Assembly: GCA_031261705.1 (NCBI GenBank)
Contig: JAISJD010000042.1
Location: 1 to 36,164 of the forward strand
Length of the DNA: 36,164 nt
Source of the DNA: Lactobacillales bacterium
Lineage (GTDB): Bacteria > Bacillota > Bacilli > Lactobacillales > Streptococcaceae
Reading direction: 5' to 3'
A program made the translations under genes and the position numbers. This document shows positions 16,564 to 25,870 of this stretch, piece by piece; the first letter of the stretch is position 1; each line of letters starts with the position of its first letter. Under the pieces are notes generated by a model, which did not search any database, was not told the origin of the DNA, and saw nothing but the letters and a program-made list of their open reading frames with translations.

Positions 16564-17775
16564 ATGCCGTTATATTCTTACAAAGCAGAAAAAATGACGG
16601 GTGAAATACTTTCAAGGAAAGTCCGTGCCAATAGTCTACATGACATAAAAGAACTATTAAGAAAAAAAAATGCACGACCCATTTCAATTATAGAAGAAGA
16701 GGAAACATTAGCAAATAAAGAAATTGCTTTTTTTAACAAGGTAAATTTAAAGACAATTGTTTCTTATCTATTGGAATTTTCAACATTGGTATCTTCGGGG
16801 ATTCAAATTTTAGAAGCTTCTAGAATGCTTGTAGAACAAGAAAAAGACAAAAATTTTAGAGGAATATTAAATGATGTTGCAGGTGATGTTGAGAGTGGAA
16901 TGACACTTTCAAGCGCTTATTCAAAACATCCAGAAGCTTTTCCTTTGATGTTAGAAAAAACGGTTCAAGCAGCTGAAATGTCAGGGACGATTGAAAAAAC
17001 GTTACAACAGATGGCTGTTTATTATCAACAAATAAGTCGATCAAAGAGCAAAATTATTACAGCGTTGATGTATCCGATAATGATGTTCTTTGCTGCTATT
17101 GGCGTAGGGGTATTTTTATGTACAAGTGTTGTGCCTACATTTGTGACGATTTTTGAAGATTTAGACAGCGATTTACCCGCTATTACGAAATTCGTTATGG
17201 CAATTAGTCATTTTTTACTGACTAAGGGGATTTTCTTATTAGTTGCTATTGTTCTTGCAATTATCGCATTTAAAGTGGCAATGAGAGATGAAAATTTTGC
17301 AATGAAAGTAGATATTTTAAAATTAAAGATACCATTTTTTGGTCAATTGATTATAAAATCAAATTTTTCTATCTTTCTAACGTCTTTATCCATGCTTTTG
17401 TCTAGTTCTGTACCAATTGTTCAAGCATTAAATCTTTCAAAAGATACATTGAGTAATAAGTACATGAGAGAATTTATCGGCAGTTGTGAAATAGAGATTG
17501 AGCAAGGAGGGCAATTGAGTACCGTTTTTGGAAAAAATTGGGCGATTCCAATTCGAGCAACACAAATGGTTCATGTGGGTGAGAAAACAGGAATGCTTGA
17601 AACAATGTTGGCTAAGTTAGCAGTTATTTATGAAGAGGAAGTGGATGAAATCAGTGTACGGTTGAAAACGGTAATGGAACCCCTCATCTTAGTTGTAGTC
17701 TGTGTAATGGTTGGTTTTATTGTAGCAGCTGTCATGCTGCCAATGATTGCTCTTTATGGGGCAGTTCAAGGATAA
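16564..17775 (+). CDS. pilC: Type IV pilus platform protein PilC
   Basis: This 403-residue polytopic protein of the GspF/PilC family starts with the typical MPLYSYKAEKMTGE. It has two homologous cytoplasmic helical domains (about 70-190 and 270-385), each with the GxxLSxA-type motif (SGMTLSSAYSKHPEAFP; GGQLSTVF). Membrane segments lie near 168-190, 215-238 and 370-395. It couples PilB/PilT to the pilus base. Its ATG overlaps nothing but follows the pilT stop directly. Confidence 0.94.
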   Translation: MPLYSYKAEKMTGEILSRKVRANSLHDIKELLRKKNARPISIIEEEETLANKEIAFFNKVNLKTIVSYLLEFSTLVSSGIQILEASRMLVEQEKDKNFRGILNDVAGDVESGMTLSSAYSKHPEAFPLMLEKTVQAAEMSGTIEKTLQQMAVYYQQISRSKSKIITALMYPIMMFFAAIGVGVFLCTSVVPTFVTIFEDLDSDLPAITKFVMAISHFLLTKGIFLLVAIVLAIIAFKVAMRDENFAMKVDILKLKIPFFGQLIIKSNFSIFLTSLSMLLSSSVPIVQALNLSKDTLSNKYMREFIGSCEIEIEQGGQLSTVFGKNWAIPIRATQMVHVGEKTGMLETMLAKLAVIYEEEVDEISVRLKTVMEPLILVVVCVMVGFIVAAVMLPMIALYGAVQG

Positions 17776-17885
17776 TTATGATTTGAGCGGAATCTCGTTA
17801 AACTACCAAAAAATTCATATTAACAAGTTTTCTAGACATCCTTGTTTTTATGATTTAAAAATTTTTATAAAGAAGGTTATATGGA

Positions 17886-18323
17886 ATGAAAAAAGAGTTT
17901 AAACAGTTATTAAATGATGAAGAAGGGTTAACGCTTGTTGAACTTTTGGCAACAATCATTATTTTGGCAGTCATTGCTGGGATTAGTGCGGTTGCAATTA
18001 CAAAAGTAATGCAAAGAACAAGAGAAGATGCGGCTGTATCTAATATTCAACAAACATTGGATGCTGCTGAATTATACGCATTAGCTAATCCAGAGGTAGC
18101 AAGTTTCACTGTTAAGGATGTGATTGACGAAGGAAATCTCAAGAAAACTGCTTGCTGGATTAATGCATCACCAACTTCTAGTTTTACGCAAGTAGCCAAT
18201 GGTGAATTAGAAATGAAACTTGATGCGAATGAATTAGCAGCCGGTAAGAAGAAAAATAAAGCAGTAGCTAAGTTAACTGAAGACGAAATTGCTGCATTAA
18301 AACGTTCGACCATTTTTGATTAG
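17886..18323 (+). CDS. Type IV pilin, probable major subunit
   Basis: This is a 145-residue prepilin with a 14-residue leader ending DEEG, cleavage before Leu15, and Glu at mature position 5 (LTLVELLATI). The mature protein is 131 residues with one Cys (KKTACW), so no intrachain disulfide. Small size, canonical signal and its place between pilC and pilD suggest the main subunit. An ATG at 17881 is followed at once by a stop; the start at 17886 uses AGAAGG. A 110-bp gap precedes it, and 17823-17848 holds a short AACAAG/CTTGTT hairpin with T-run that may attenuate read-through. Confidence 0.9.
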   Translation: MKKEFKQLLNDEEGLTLVELLATIIILAVIAGISAVAITKVMQRTREDAAVSNIQQTLDAAELYALANPEVASFTVKDVIDEGNLKKTACWINASPTSSFTQVANGELEMKLDANELAAGKKKNKAVAKLTEDEIAALKRSTIFD

Positions 18324-18398
18324 TAAAATCATTAGTTTTACGGAGGAAAGTTTTGTTAATAGAAAAGAGTCTTAGTTTGGAGCTAAGACTCAACAAAA
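18323..18398 (+). promoter_or_regulatory. RNA hairpins after the major pilin gene
   Basis: GTAAAA/TTTTAC (18323-18341) forms a small hairpin over the pilin stop. GAGTCTTAG/CTAAGACTC (18367-18375 with 18383-18391) is a perfect 9-bp stem with a 7-nt loop. An outer TTTTGTT/AACAAAA pairing (18351-18357 with 18392-18398) can extend it past a 9-nt bulge and would cover the small-ORF start. No T-run follows, so this is more likely mRNA stabilisation or processing, or translational control, than termination. Confidence 0.5.
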
Positions 18399-18457
18399 AT
18401 ATGCGAGATGTTTTGCGACATTTCTCACAATTACATGACCTATTATATATATTTTAA
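18353..18457 (+). CDS. Small ORF of 34 codons between pilin and pilD
   Basis: GGAGG (18342-18346) lies 6 nt before a TTG at 18353 that opens a 34-codon frame. The product is basic and amphipathic, with LELRLNKNMRDVLRHFSQ and an aromatic end LLYIF. The coding stretch contains a perfect 9-bp hairpin. It may be a leader peptide controlling pilD expression, a small protein acting on the pilus, or chance. The exact ribosome binding site is the main support. I know no homologue. Confidence 0.4.
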   Translation: MLIEKSLSLELRLNKNMRDVLRHFSQLHDLLYIF

Positions 18458-18496
18458 GATAAAGTAACAAGTGCATATTGAAGGAGAGTATTAAAA

Positions 18497-19279
18497 ATGA
18501 ATTGGAATGAATTACTAGAAACAAAGAGTATTTGGATAAACTTAGTAGTGTATGGTTACCTATTCATTTTTGGTGCATGTCTAGGCTCCTTTTCTATGCT
18601 TGTTGGTTTTCGTGTACCACGTAACGAAACATTATTGGGACGCTCTCATTGTGAAAGCTGTGATGAGAAGCTAGGAGCAGTAGAATTAATTCCAATATTT
18701 TCTTATCTATTTCTAAAAGGGAAATGTCGTCATTGTAAAAAAAATATTGGTTGGTGGTATCCGTTGTTTGAAATTATATCAGGAGCAGTATTTTCCGCCA
18801 CTTTTTATCTTTGGGGATTTTCAAAGGAAACGATCATTGCGCTTACATTATTCATTCTTTTGTGGATGATTACAGTATCTGATATTACTTCTCATAAAAT
18901 TCCAAACAATATATTACTACCATTTGCTATTATCGGATTAGTAGAAAGATTATTGCTTGCCCAATTTCATTATTGGTGGTATCCGTTTGTCGGAATGTTT
19001 GTTGGATTAATCACCCTTTATTTACTCAGAATTAGCCATCGGAGTAAAAAAGGAATGGGATTTGGAGACATAAAATTGTTTGCAGTATTGGGTATATATT
19101 TAGGGCCAATACTTGCGTTATTCTCTTTAGTTGCAGCAGCAATTATAGGAATTGTTTTTACCATAATTGTTTTTGTTTCTAAGAATAAAAAATTAAAATC
19201 TGTTCCGTTTGGTCCTTTTGCTGGGATGGGTGCATGGCTTATTTATTTATTGTCATTTGTTTTTAAGTGGAATTTTTAA
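18497..19279 (+). CDS. pilD: Prepilin peptidase / N-methyltransferase PilD
   Basis: This is a 260-residue polytopic aspartyl protease. The N-terminal A24-N domain has the methyltransferase-associated Cys pairs C52/C55 and C77/C80. Catalytic Asp129 is in VSDITSHKIPN and Asp191 in GMGFGD. It cleaves after Gly in the prepilin leaders at 10996, 17886 and 25871 and probably 11720, and methylates the new N-terminus. AAGGAGAG lies upstream of the ATG. Confidence 0.95.
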   Translation: MNWNELLETKSIWINLVVYGYLFIFGACLGSFSMLVGFRVPRNETLLGRSHCESCDEKLGAVELIPIFSYLFLKGKCRHCKKNIGWWYPLFEIISGAVFSATFYLWGFSKETIIALTLFILLWMITVSDITSHKIPNNILLPFAIIGLVERLLLAQFHYWWYPFVGMFVGLITLYLLRISHRSKKGMGFGDIKLFAVLGIYLGPILALFSLVAAAIIGIVFTIIVFVSKNKKLKSVPFGPFAGMGAWLIYLLSFVFKWNF

Positions 19280-19334
19280 TATTTGATTACGGACGGTATT
19301 CAGATTTCGTAAAAAAGAATGAACGGAGGATTAT

Positions 19335-20363
19335 ATGTTTAAGAAAGAAATTGATGAAGTAGTCGGACTTGAAATAGCAGAGAATGTCTTACGATTTTGT
19401 TTGGTTCAAAAAAGAGGTCTTACTTTTGGAGAGTGCATTTCAAACGGTTCTTTTGTAAAAAATGAACGATTGAGAAACGAAGATGAGTTTTCTGACCTAT
19501 TACATAAACTATTGAAATCTCACAAGCTTTCTCATAAAAATATTGTGTATTCTGCTTTAAATTCTAAGCTATTAATTCGTACGATATTAAATGAGAATTT
19601 TGGGTCAGAAAAAGAAATTTACGAATATATCTTTTTAGAGCTTGGAAATTCTATTGTTCTCCCATTTGATAATCCCGTTTTTGATTTGCTTGTTTTAGAC
19701 AATAAAAGTGGAAAAAATAAAAAAATACCAGGAAAAAGGAATAAGGAGAAAGATGTAAAGAAAAAGACAATTAAACGAAATCGTTTTTCTGTGAAAGGAA
19801 GCATTCCTTTTATCGCAACATCACAAACTGTCTTAGAGTCAATTGGAGATGGAATTACAAAAAGTGGAAACCAACCAGTTGCTGTGGATTGTAACTCATT
19901 AGCATATGTTCGAGTCTTTCGGAGAGAAATAAAAGTTTCAGAAAATTTTTTACTGGTCGAATTTGATTCTGGAACTGCGACAATAACTATCTTTGAAGAA
20001 TTTTCGCCAGTGTTTGTTCAACATGAAGAATACAACAAAGTGAATTGGCGATATATTGAAAAGAATGGAACGATTCTTCCTTCATTTGATGAGATAAAAG
20101 AACAAGAACAATTAGTTAATTTAAGTCATATTATTTCAGATGTTTGTACGTATTTTGAGAACGCTTTATCTATGGGGAATCATATTTCTCATATTTACCT
20201 TGTAGGAAATCACCCATTATTAAGAACAGAAGTAACAACTATTATTCAGAGTGTAAATTCCGTTGAAGTCACTCCGTTAATATCAACAATCACAAATTCT
20301 GATGGAAAGTTAGTACCCAATCGTTTTATGCTTTCCCTTGGTTTAGCGTTGAAGGAGTTGTAG
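19335..20363 (+). CDS. pilM: Pilus assembly protein PilM
   Basis: The 342-residue cytoplasmic actin-like protein begins EVVGLEIAENVLRFCLVQ, the first phosphate-binding strand-turn of PilM/FtsA folds, and has a second such segment FLLVEFDSGTATITIF near 203. There is no membrane helix. PilM recruits PilN by its N-terminal tail. The pilM-pilN-pilO order and 4-bp spacing to pilN support the call. A Lys-rich insert (about 118-145) is unusual. GGAGG precedes the ATG. Confidence 0.85.
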   Translation: MFKKEIDEVVGLEIAENVLRFCLVQKRGLTFGECISNGSFVKNERLRNEDEFSDLLHKLLKSHKLSHKNIVYSALNSKLLIRTILNENFGSEKEIYEYIFLELGNSIVLPFDNPVFDLLVLDNKSGKNKKIPGKRNKEKDVKKKTIKRNRFSVKGSIPFIATSQTVLESIGDGITKSGNQPVAVDCNSLAYVRVFRREIKVSENFLLVEFDSGTATITIFEEFSPVFVQHEEYNKVNWRYIEKNGTILPSFDEIKEQEQLVNLSHIISDVCTYFENALSMGNHISHIYLVGNHPLLRTEVTTIIQSVNSVEVTPLISTITNSDGKLVPNRFMLSLGLALKEL

Positions 20364-20367
20364 AAGA

Positions 20368-20988
20368 ATGAATGTAAACTTATTACCAAAAAAATATATA
20401 AAAAACAGAGCTATGTTTGTGATTGCTTTTGTAACCTCCATTCTTTCAGTTATCCTATTACTTTTTTTAGTGGGAATCAATCTATTTTATCATTTGGATT
20501 TGAAGTTTGTAGAAGACAAATTACAAAGGAGTAAAGTAGAAGGAATTACATTAAATAAAAAAATAGAAGAATTAAGTTCTGTAAAATCTATGGAAATTCA
20601 AGCTTACTTAAAAGATTTAAAGGAGAAACCAGAGTTGATGTCACCCATAATGAAACAATTTAGTGAGGTGGGTTCAAAAGAGGATGTCGAATTAATAAAT
20701 TATACGGTCAATTTAGAAGGTGATGGAAAAGATAAAACTGGAAATATGCAACAAGGGGCATTTATTGATGATTCTAGGATTTATGTTGAACTTGTATACA
20801 GAGGTGATTTATTAAATAAAGCTGGGAAGGTTGTTGAGGGATTGAATGGCACAAAATGGGTTGTGACAAGCTCACTAACCAACGCTTCGAGTAATGAAGA
20901 AAGTAATGATGGAAAGTATGATTTTGTGATTCAATTAATCCTAGATAAAGAAAAATTACCATTAGGTGGAACTAAAAAAACAAAATAA
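20368..20988 (+). CDS. pilN: Pilus assembly protein PilN
   Basis: The 206-residue bitopic protein starts with the PilN signature MNVNLLP, which docks in PilM, followed by a membrane helix (about 15-40), a coiled coil and an outer-face ferredoxin-like domain. It bridges the cytoplasmic PilM ring and PilO. It sits 4 bp after pilM. Confidence 0.85.
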   Translation: MNVNLLPKKYIKNRAMFVIAFVTSILSVILLLFLVGINLFYHLDLKFVEDKLQRSKVEGITLNKKIEELSSVKSMEIQAYLKDLKEKPELMSPIMKQFSEVGSKEDVELINYTVNLEGDGKDKTGNMQQGAFIDDSRIYVELVYRGDLLNKAGKVVEGLNGTKWVVTSSLTNASSNEESNDGKYDFVIQLILDKEKLPLGGTKKTK

Positions 20989-21000
20989 GGAGGACTAATT

Positions 21001-21678
21001 TTGGAGAAAATTATTTTTACAAAAAAACATATCTTTCTTTCTGTTGGAATACTTAGTCTCTTACTTTTAATTTTTGGTTTGGTTTTTGTTCTTTTTACAC
21101 AACCTAAACATACAAAAATAAAAGAAATAAAGTTAGAACAAGTACAGAAAGAAAGAGAGATTGTGAAAGCAAAGAAAAAGATTGTTGTTTTGCATAAAGA
21201 AAAAGACTTATTAAGTTCAGAAGTTGTAGAAGGTTTACCTAAGATTCCTAATGGGATTGAAATTACTGAATTTCTTGGAAATTTAAAAGAAATTAGAGAC
21301 TTGAAAGATGCAAATAAGGTAAAGCTTGAACAAATGTCTTTAGAAAGATCAATTATATTTCCAGAAGGTAAAACGCTGAAGGATGTTCAGGTGATGAAAA
21401 GCAGGGTAGTCATGGATTTTAAGGCGTATGTTCCAGAAGATTTAACAAAATTTGTAGAAGAGTTAGAAAAACAAAATAGATTTGTGAAAATTACTGCGGT
21501 TAATTATGATAATGCAAAAGATGATTCAAAAAATGATCCATCTTTAGATGAAATAATAGCAGAAGCGACAGGTAAGGAAACAACTGAAGAACTAATGGAC
21601 TATTCTTGTACTGTGTCAATGGATATTTATTATCTGTCAGCTTTTGACACGGAATTACCAGTGCTTTCTAAAAAATAA
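21001..21678 (+). CDS. pilO: Pilus assembly protein PilO-like
   Basis: The TTG start has AAGGAGG upstream. The 225-residue bitopic protein has a membrane helix (about 10-33), a long basic coiled coil (about 38-75) and an alpha/beta extracellular domain, the layout of PilO. Sequence conservation in PilO is low, so the call relies mainly on topology and position directly after pilM-pilN. No pilP or pilQ exists, as expected without an outer membrane. Confidence 0.78.
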   Translation: MEKIIFTKKHIFLSVGILSLLLLIFGLVFVLFTQPKHTKIKEIKLEQVQKEREIVKAKKKIVVLHKEKDLLSSEVVEGLPKIPNGIEITEFLGNLKEIRDLKDANKVKLEQMSLERSIIFPEGKTLKDVQVMKSRVVMDFKAYVPEDLTKFVEELEKQNRFVKITAVNYDNAKDDSKNDPSLDEIIAEATGKETTEELMDYSCTVSMDIYYLSAFDTELPVLSKK

Positions 21679-21704
21679 TTTTTGGAATTGGGGAGGAGTT
21701 TATC

Positions 21705-24700
21705 ATGAAAAGTAAGAAATTTATTTTGAATACAAAATTAAAGCTCAGTATTTTTATTGGGCTTTTTGTTGCAACTGGCATTTTCATTTACTTAGGTGGG
21801 TACCATTGGATTTTAGATTTAAACAAAAATCATTACTCTCTAGAAAGTGAATCTTATAAGGATTCAGAAGGGAATCAACAGGGTTTTTATGTCAAAGTCT
21901 CAGTTGAAAATCCCACGAAAGAAAGAATTACTTTGAAATCTGGAGCAGCTGAATTGGATTATTTGATTTCTCCTGAGGCACAAGAAGAATTAGTTTTTAA
22001 TGAGGAAAATGAAAAAGATGCTTTCAAGCTAACCCCACCTAAAAAAGAGGGAAGTGGAATTGATTTAGAAATTAAAACGACTAAAAAAAAGGAAACAATC
22101 AAGGTTCCTGTCCCATATTATGGAAAGAAGAAATTTAAGTTTGAACTTTACAGAGACAATCATACGATAAAAAAAGGGGAATATGACCCTAAAAAAGAAG
22201 AAAAGTCTTTAGCTATTGTCCCTAAAAAAGAGAATGGATTTTATTTAGAAAATAAATTTGTGAATTCATCAACAAAAAATCTGGCAGTGGAGTATTCTAT
22301 GGTGCCATTAAATTCTGAACCATCTGTTCAGCTTGAATGGCTTGATTCAGACAGTGTAGTTGTTAAGGATGTTTTTGAATTAGAGGAAGCTGTTTTAAAT
22401 AATAAGATAAAAAGTATTAAATTTGGAGCGAACATTGATATTTCTAAAAATACAAAATTTGAAAAAATTTTAGTCAATCATTCGGTTGAGATTGATGGGT
22501 GTGGCTACGTATTAAATGGCGGAAGTAAAATAGAATTATTTACTTTAGATTCAGATAGCGTAAGTAAATTAAATTTTAGTTTGAAGAATATGCAAATTAT
22601 TACTGGAGTTGCTGGCTCGGGAAGTAAACAAATTGTGTCTTCTAAGTCAGATGTTTTATCACAAAAAATTCAAGTGAGTTTAGAAAATATTACTGGAAGA
22701 AATGATGGAAATGATTATTCGCAGTTAATTAATGTTCCTCGGGGAGATGTTAGAATCAATGGAGAGTTTAAATGGGACTCTTCTAAAGTGAAAATTGGCT
22801 ATGCGTCAGATGGGCTTACACTTACAGGAGTAATTATGGGGGCTAAAATCTATGTCGGAGATAAGCTAGATATAAAAACAAACGCTTCGATACGAGCATA
22901 CGGGACAGTCTTGCGTCTAAGACCGTATGATTCAAAAATTGTGACATCATTTGAAATAATGAATGGTGCAAAGTGTAGTTTATTTAGTGTAGAAAATCAA
23001 GGAATTTTTGCGAATAATGAATCGAACACAAATGACATTATTTTTTCTGCAAGGGGTGAAGGGACAGAATTACACATTGAAACTACAAGTAATGATGCTG
23101 CCTCCCATGGCGGTGCAATATGTTTATGTGGAGGAAAACAAATGGGGGAGCGTACTTCGTATACTGAAGTAGTAGATGGTGCAAAAGTTGTTTGTAGTGC
23201 TTTAATGGATGGGAGTGGAAAGGAATCAACTTCAGCATTTGTTAATCAAGTTTATCGAGGTCTTTTTCGAGTGAAAGGAAAAGGGTCGCTACTAGAATTA
23301 AGGCAAGAAAAAGAAACGAATACTATTCAGGCTGCTTTTCGTTTTAGATTAGTTGGAGAACAAAGGTTTGAATTGACTGAAGGAGGCGAGCTAAAAGTAA
23401 CAAAAGTACAGGGAAAGACTGCTGCAGTTCGGCTTTACGGAAGCGATAATAGTTTTTATGTTGCTTCTGGAGGAAAAGTAACGATTGAAAAAATGGGGAA
23501 TGAGGCTCCTGTTACCGCAGTTGGAAAAGCATCAAATGGTCAGCAAGCGATTCAATATGTAGCAGATACTGGTGGGACTTCACACTTTGTTGTAGAAGGA
23601 AAAGAAAGTGACGTTACATTAAAATCTTCCAACGGAGCAGCTTTGGATTGTCAATATGGAACTTTTGATGTTGATTTGAAAGATCAAGCAGTCTTCAGAG
23701 CGGAGGGAAATACCAAAGCTCCATCATCTGGTGAAGATAAAAACGGAATCGTTAATGCAAATAGTAAGCCATTAAAGTTTAAATTAGATAACCCTTTATA
23801 TTATGATTTTAGAAATAATAGACCAAACGGTGGGGCAGTCTTTACTGCAAAATCTGAAAAAAGTACTTTTATATCGAATGATGCGACAGTTTCAGTATGG
23901 AAGAAGAAACCAGGTGTGAACTTTGAAAAAATGGCAGACAATTTTTGGGCAAAAATGAATTATGAACTAGGTGGAGAAAATTTAACTAAGGTTGTTCGTG
24001 CGAATCCTAACAACGGTTTTAGTTCTAGTTTTGTAGGGGCTCATCTCTATACCCGAATATCAGGAGATACTTTTAAGCCAACTGTGGATGATTTATGTAT
24101 CACCACAAATACGGATAAATGGATTAACGGGCATGTTTCTATTAAAAATATTGTCACTGGGGAAATACGTGATGCTTGGCCAAATGAAGTTTGGGTGAAA
24201 TTAAATATTAAAAAAGCTCTTGCTCCTGAAGACAATCCAGGTGTAGAAACGGATTGGCTCCCAACAAAAGCTCAATCTGCCATTTCGACTGTATGGCAAT
24301 ATGATGGGAAACGTGATGGCATGTTCATCTATAATAACATTGATGAAAAGTCCGATAATCTTTTATCTGCGGGAGATACTGTTAAGGTGGTCGCTGCCTA
24401 TCGCGGAGCAAAAGATGCAGAGAGCATACATCGAATAGATGTTTTACCAGAAGATTTAGTAAATAAGAAAGTTAAAGCAATGGATGTTACACCGCCAGAA
24501 AAATTAAAATGTAAACAAACACAAATCACGGATATGATGACTCAATTAAGTGGAACAATAGATTTACAGGATAGAAAAGATGAGAAAGAAAAAGAACATG
24601 TCTTTGTTTTTCTTCAAAAATTAGATGGACAATATATTGTTGATAAAAACGGGAAAAATTTATATACAGAAGTGAAATTATCAGATGGGGATAAAACTTC

Positions 24701-25712
24701 AACTGAAAAAAATTGGACAATAGATATTCCTGATTATATTGAAGAAAAAGATGTGACGGCAAGTGATGGACGAATTGGGCTTTTGGTTAGTGCGAAAGAT
24801 GATGTTGACATAAAAAAAGTAGATTTACAACCAGAGTTTCCTAAATTTAAGTTTCCACAATATAACTATATGGAGCCAAATAATGTTTGGGGAAATAGCA
24901 CAATGTCGCCCGACTCAAACGCAAATGATTTAAAATATCATGGTGTAAATATTGGAAAATCTGTAAAGCTTAACTTTAAGAGTGTACTTCCATCTACACC
25001 GAGAGTTTCGATAACTGTTCCAGGAGCATTTGATAAAAAAGAAGGAAAACCATTAATTCCATTAGGACATCCATTTTACTACAGTATTCAAGTGAAAAGT
25101 GTGGATGCAAAGAATAGCGGAAAAGTTGATATTCAAAATTGTAGAGTAGTCGTATCAATTAGTGAAAGATTAAAATATCTTGATTTTAGTAAACTAGAAG
25201 AGGATGAAGATATTGATTCGATTAGTCGAGATGGCGCAGGGAACTTGAAGGTTGCCTTTAATAAGCCACTGCAAGCAGGCGGACAGTTTAGTTTTTTATT
25301 GGTTGCACAATTTCCAAAAGAAACAACTGAAGTTGATAAGGAATTAGAAACACAAGTGGTATTGAGTGCGGATGCAACTAGACCGAATAAAGATACGGAT
25401 TTCTTGAATCATGACAAAATCACAGTTATTCCTGTTGTAGAATCAGAAACTAGCGGTGGAAAATCAGTTTATTTATCCGTTGTAAATAAACGCTTAAATA
25501 TTTTTTACTCTGAAGTAGATGGTTTTGATGTATCTCTTGATGGAAAATTTTATAAACATTTTACTGTTCAAAATCACTCAACGTTAGACTCTAAAGTGTT
25601 AGATGTTCCAATTAATGAAATACGGAATAAAGTGACTGTCAAATATGTAGATAAACATGGTGCAAATAAAATAGCAACTTGGAATAGTAATAAGTGGAGT
25701 TTTGTTGATTAG
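21705..25712 (+). CDS. Giant membrane-anchored beta-helix surface protein of the pilus operon
   Basis: The 1335-residue protein begins with an N-terminal membrane helix (about 13-32) acting as signal or anchor. A beta-sandwich-like region follows (about 45-200), then a pectate-lyase-like adhesive beta-helix (about 215-700) opening with VFELEEAVLNNKIKSIKFG and DGCGYVLNGG. The remainder is tandem beta domains, one near 1110-1270 resembling DUF11-type repeats. There is no LPXTG, WxL or GW anchor. GGGGAGGAG precedes the ATG, 26 bp after pilO, and a strong terminator follows, so it is the last gene of the operon. An adhesin or a wall-spanning pilus conduit are both possible. Confidence 0.75.
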   Translation: MKSKKFILNTKLKLSIFIGLFVATGIFIYLGGYHWILDLNKNHYSLESESYKDSEGNQQGFYVKVSVENPTKERITLKSGAAELDYLISPEAQEELVFNEENEKDAFKLTPPKKEGSGIDLEIKTTKKKETIKVPVPYYGKKKFKFELYRDNHTIKKGEYDPKKEEKSLAIVPKKENGFYLENKFVNSSTKNLAVEYSMVPLNSEPSVQLEWLDSDSVVVKDVFELEEAVLNNKIKSIKFGANIDISKNTKFEKILVNHSVEIDGCGYVLNGGSKIELFTLDSDSVSKLNFSLKNMQIITGVAGSGSKQIVSSKSDVLSQKIQVSLENITGRNDGNDYSQLINVPRGDVRINGEFKWDSSKVKIGYASDGLTLTGVIMGAKIYVGDKLDIKTNASIRAYGTVLRLRPYDSKIVTSFEIMNGAKCSLFSVENQGIFANNESNTNDIIFSARGEGTELHIETTSNDAASHGGAICLCGGKQMGERTSYTEVVDGAKVVCSALMDGSGKESTSAFVNQVYRGLFRVKGKGSLLELRQEKETNTIQAAFRFRLVGEQRFELTEGGELKVTKVQGKTAAVRLYGSDNSFYVASGGKVTIEKMGNEAPVTAVGKASNGQQAIQYVADTGGTSHFVVEGKESDVTLKSSNGAALDCQYGTFDVDLKDQAVFRAEGNTKAPSSGEDKNGIVNANSKPLKFKLDNPLYYDFRNNRPNGGAVFTAKSEKSTFISNDATVSVWKKKPGVNFEKMADNFWAKMNYELGGENLTKVVRANPNNGFSSSFVGAHLYTRISGDTFKPTVDDLCITTNTDKWINGHVSIKNIVTGEIRDAWPNEVWVKLNIKKALAPEDNPGVETDWLPTKAQSAISTVWQYDGKRDGMFIYNNIDEKSDNLLSAGDTVKVVAAYRGAKDAESIHRIDVLPEDLVNKKVKAMDVTPPEKLKCKQTQITDMMTQLSGTIDLQDRKDEKEKEHVFVFLQKLDGQYIVDKNGKNLYTEVKLSDGDKTSTEKNWTIDIPDYIEEKDVTASDGRIGLLVSAKDDVDIKKVDLQPEFPKFKFPQYNYMEPNNVWGNSTMSPDSNANDLKYHGVNIGKSVKLNFKSVLPSTPRVSITVPGAFDKKEGKPLIPLGHPFYYSIQVKSVDAKNSGKVDIQNCRVVVSISERLKYLDFSKLEEDEDIDSISRDGAGNLKVAFNKPLQAGGQFSFLLVAQFPKETTEVDKELETQVVLSADATRPNKDTDFLNHDKITVIPVVESETSGGKSVYLSVVNKRLNIFYSEVDGFDVSLDGKFYKHFTVQNHSTLDSKVLDVPINEIRNKVTVKYVDKHGANKIATWNSNKWSFVD

Positions 25713-25740
25713 AGACAAAGAAAATAGTTGAGTTGTAATT

Positions 25741-25783
25741 TAGTCGCAATTGGAGAAGTTCAACAATTGCGACTAATCTTTTT
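25741..25783 (+). terminator. Rho-independent terminator of the pilus operon
   Basis: A perfect 12-bp stem TAGTCGCAATTG / CAATTGCGACTA with an 11-nt loop is followed by ATCTTTTT. It ends the operon 28 bp after the stop of the beta-helix protein gene. Confidence 0.9.
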
Positions 25784-25870
25784 AAGAAATATTCAACTGA
25801 TTTTTAGATGTACAAGCAGAATTTTATAAAAGAATTGAACCAGAATAAGTGTAGATAGAGGAGAATTTCT

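Noticed and set aside
17842-17871. TTGTTT and TTATAA with 17-bp spacing as a promoter for the pilin gene
   Set aside because: Transcription would start at about 17878, inside or after the ribosome binding site (17873-17876), leaving a leader too short.
24526-24762. Minus-strand 78-codon frame in the beta-helix protein gene
   Set aside because: It lies wholly in a well-supported coding region and has no ribosome binding site.
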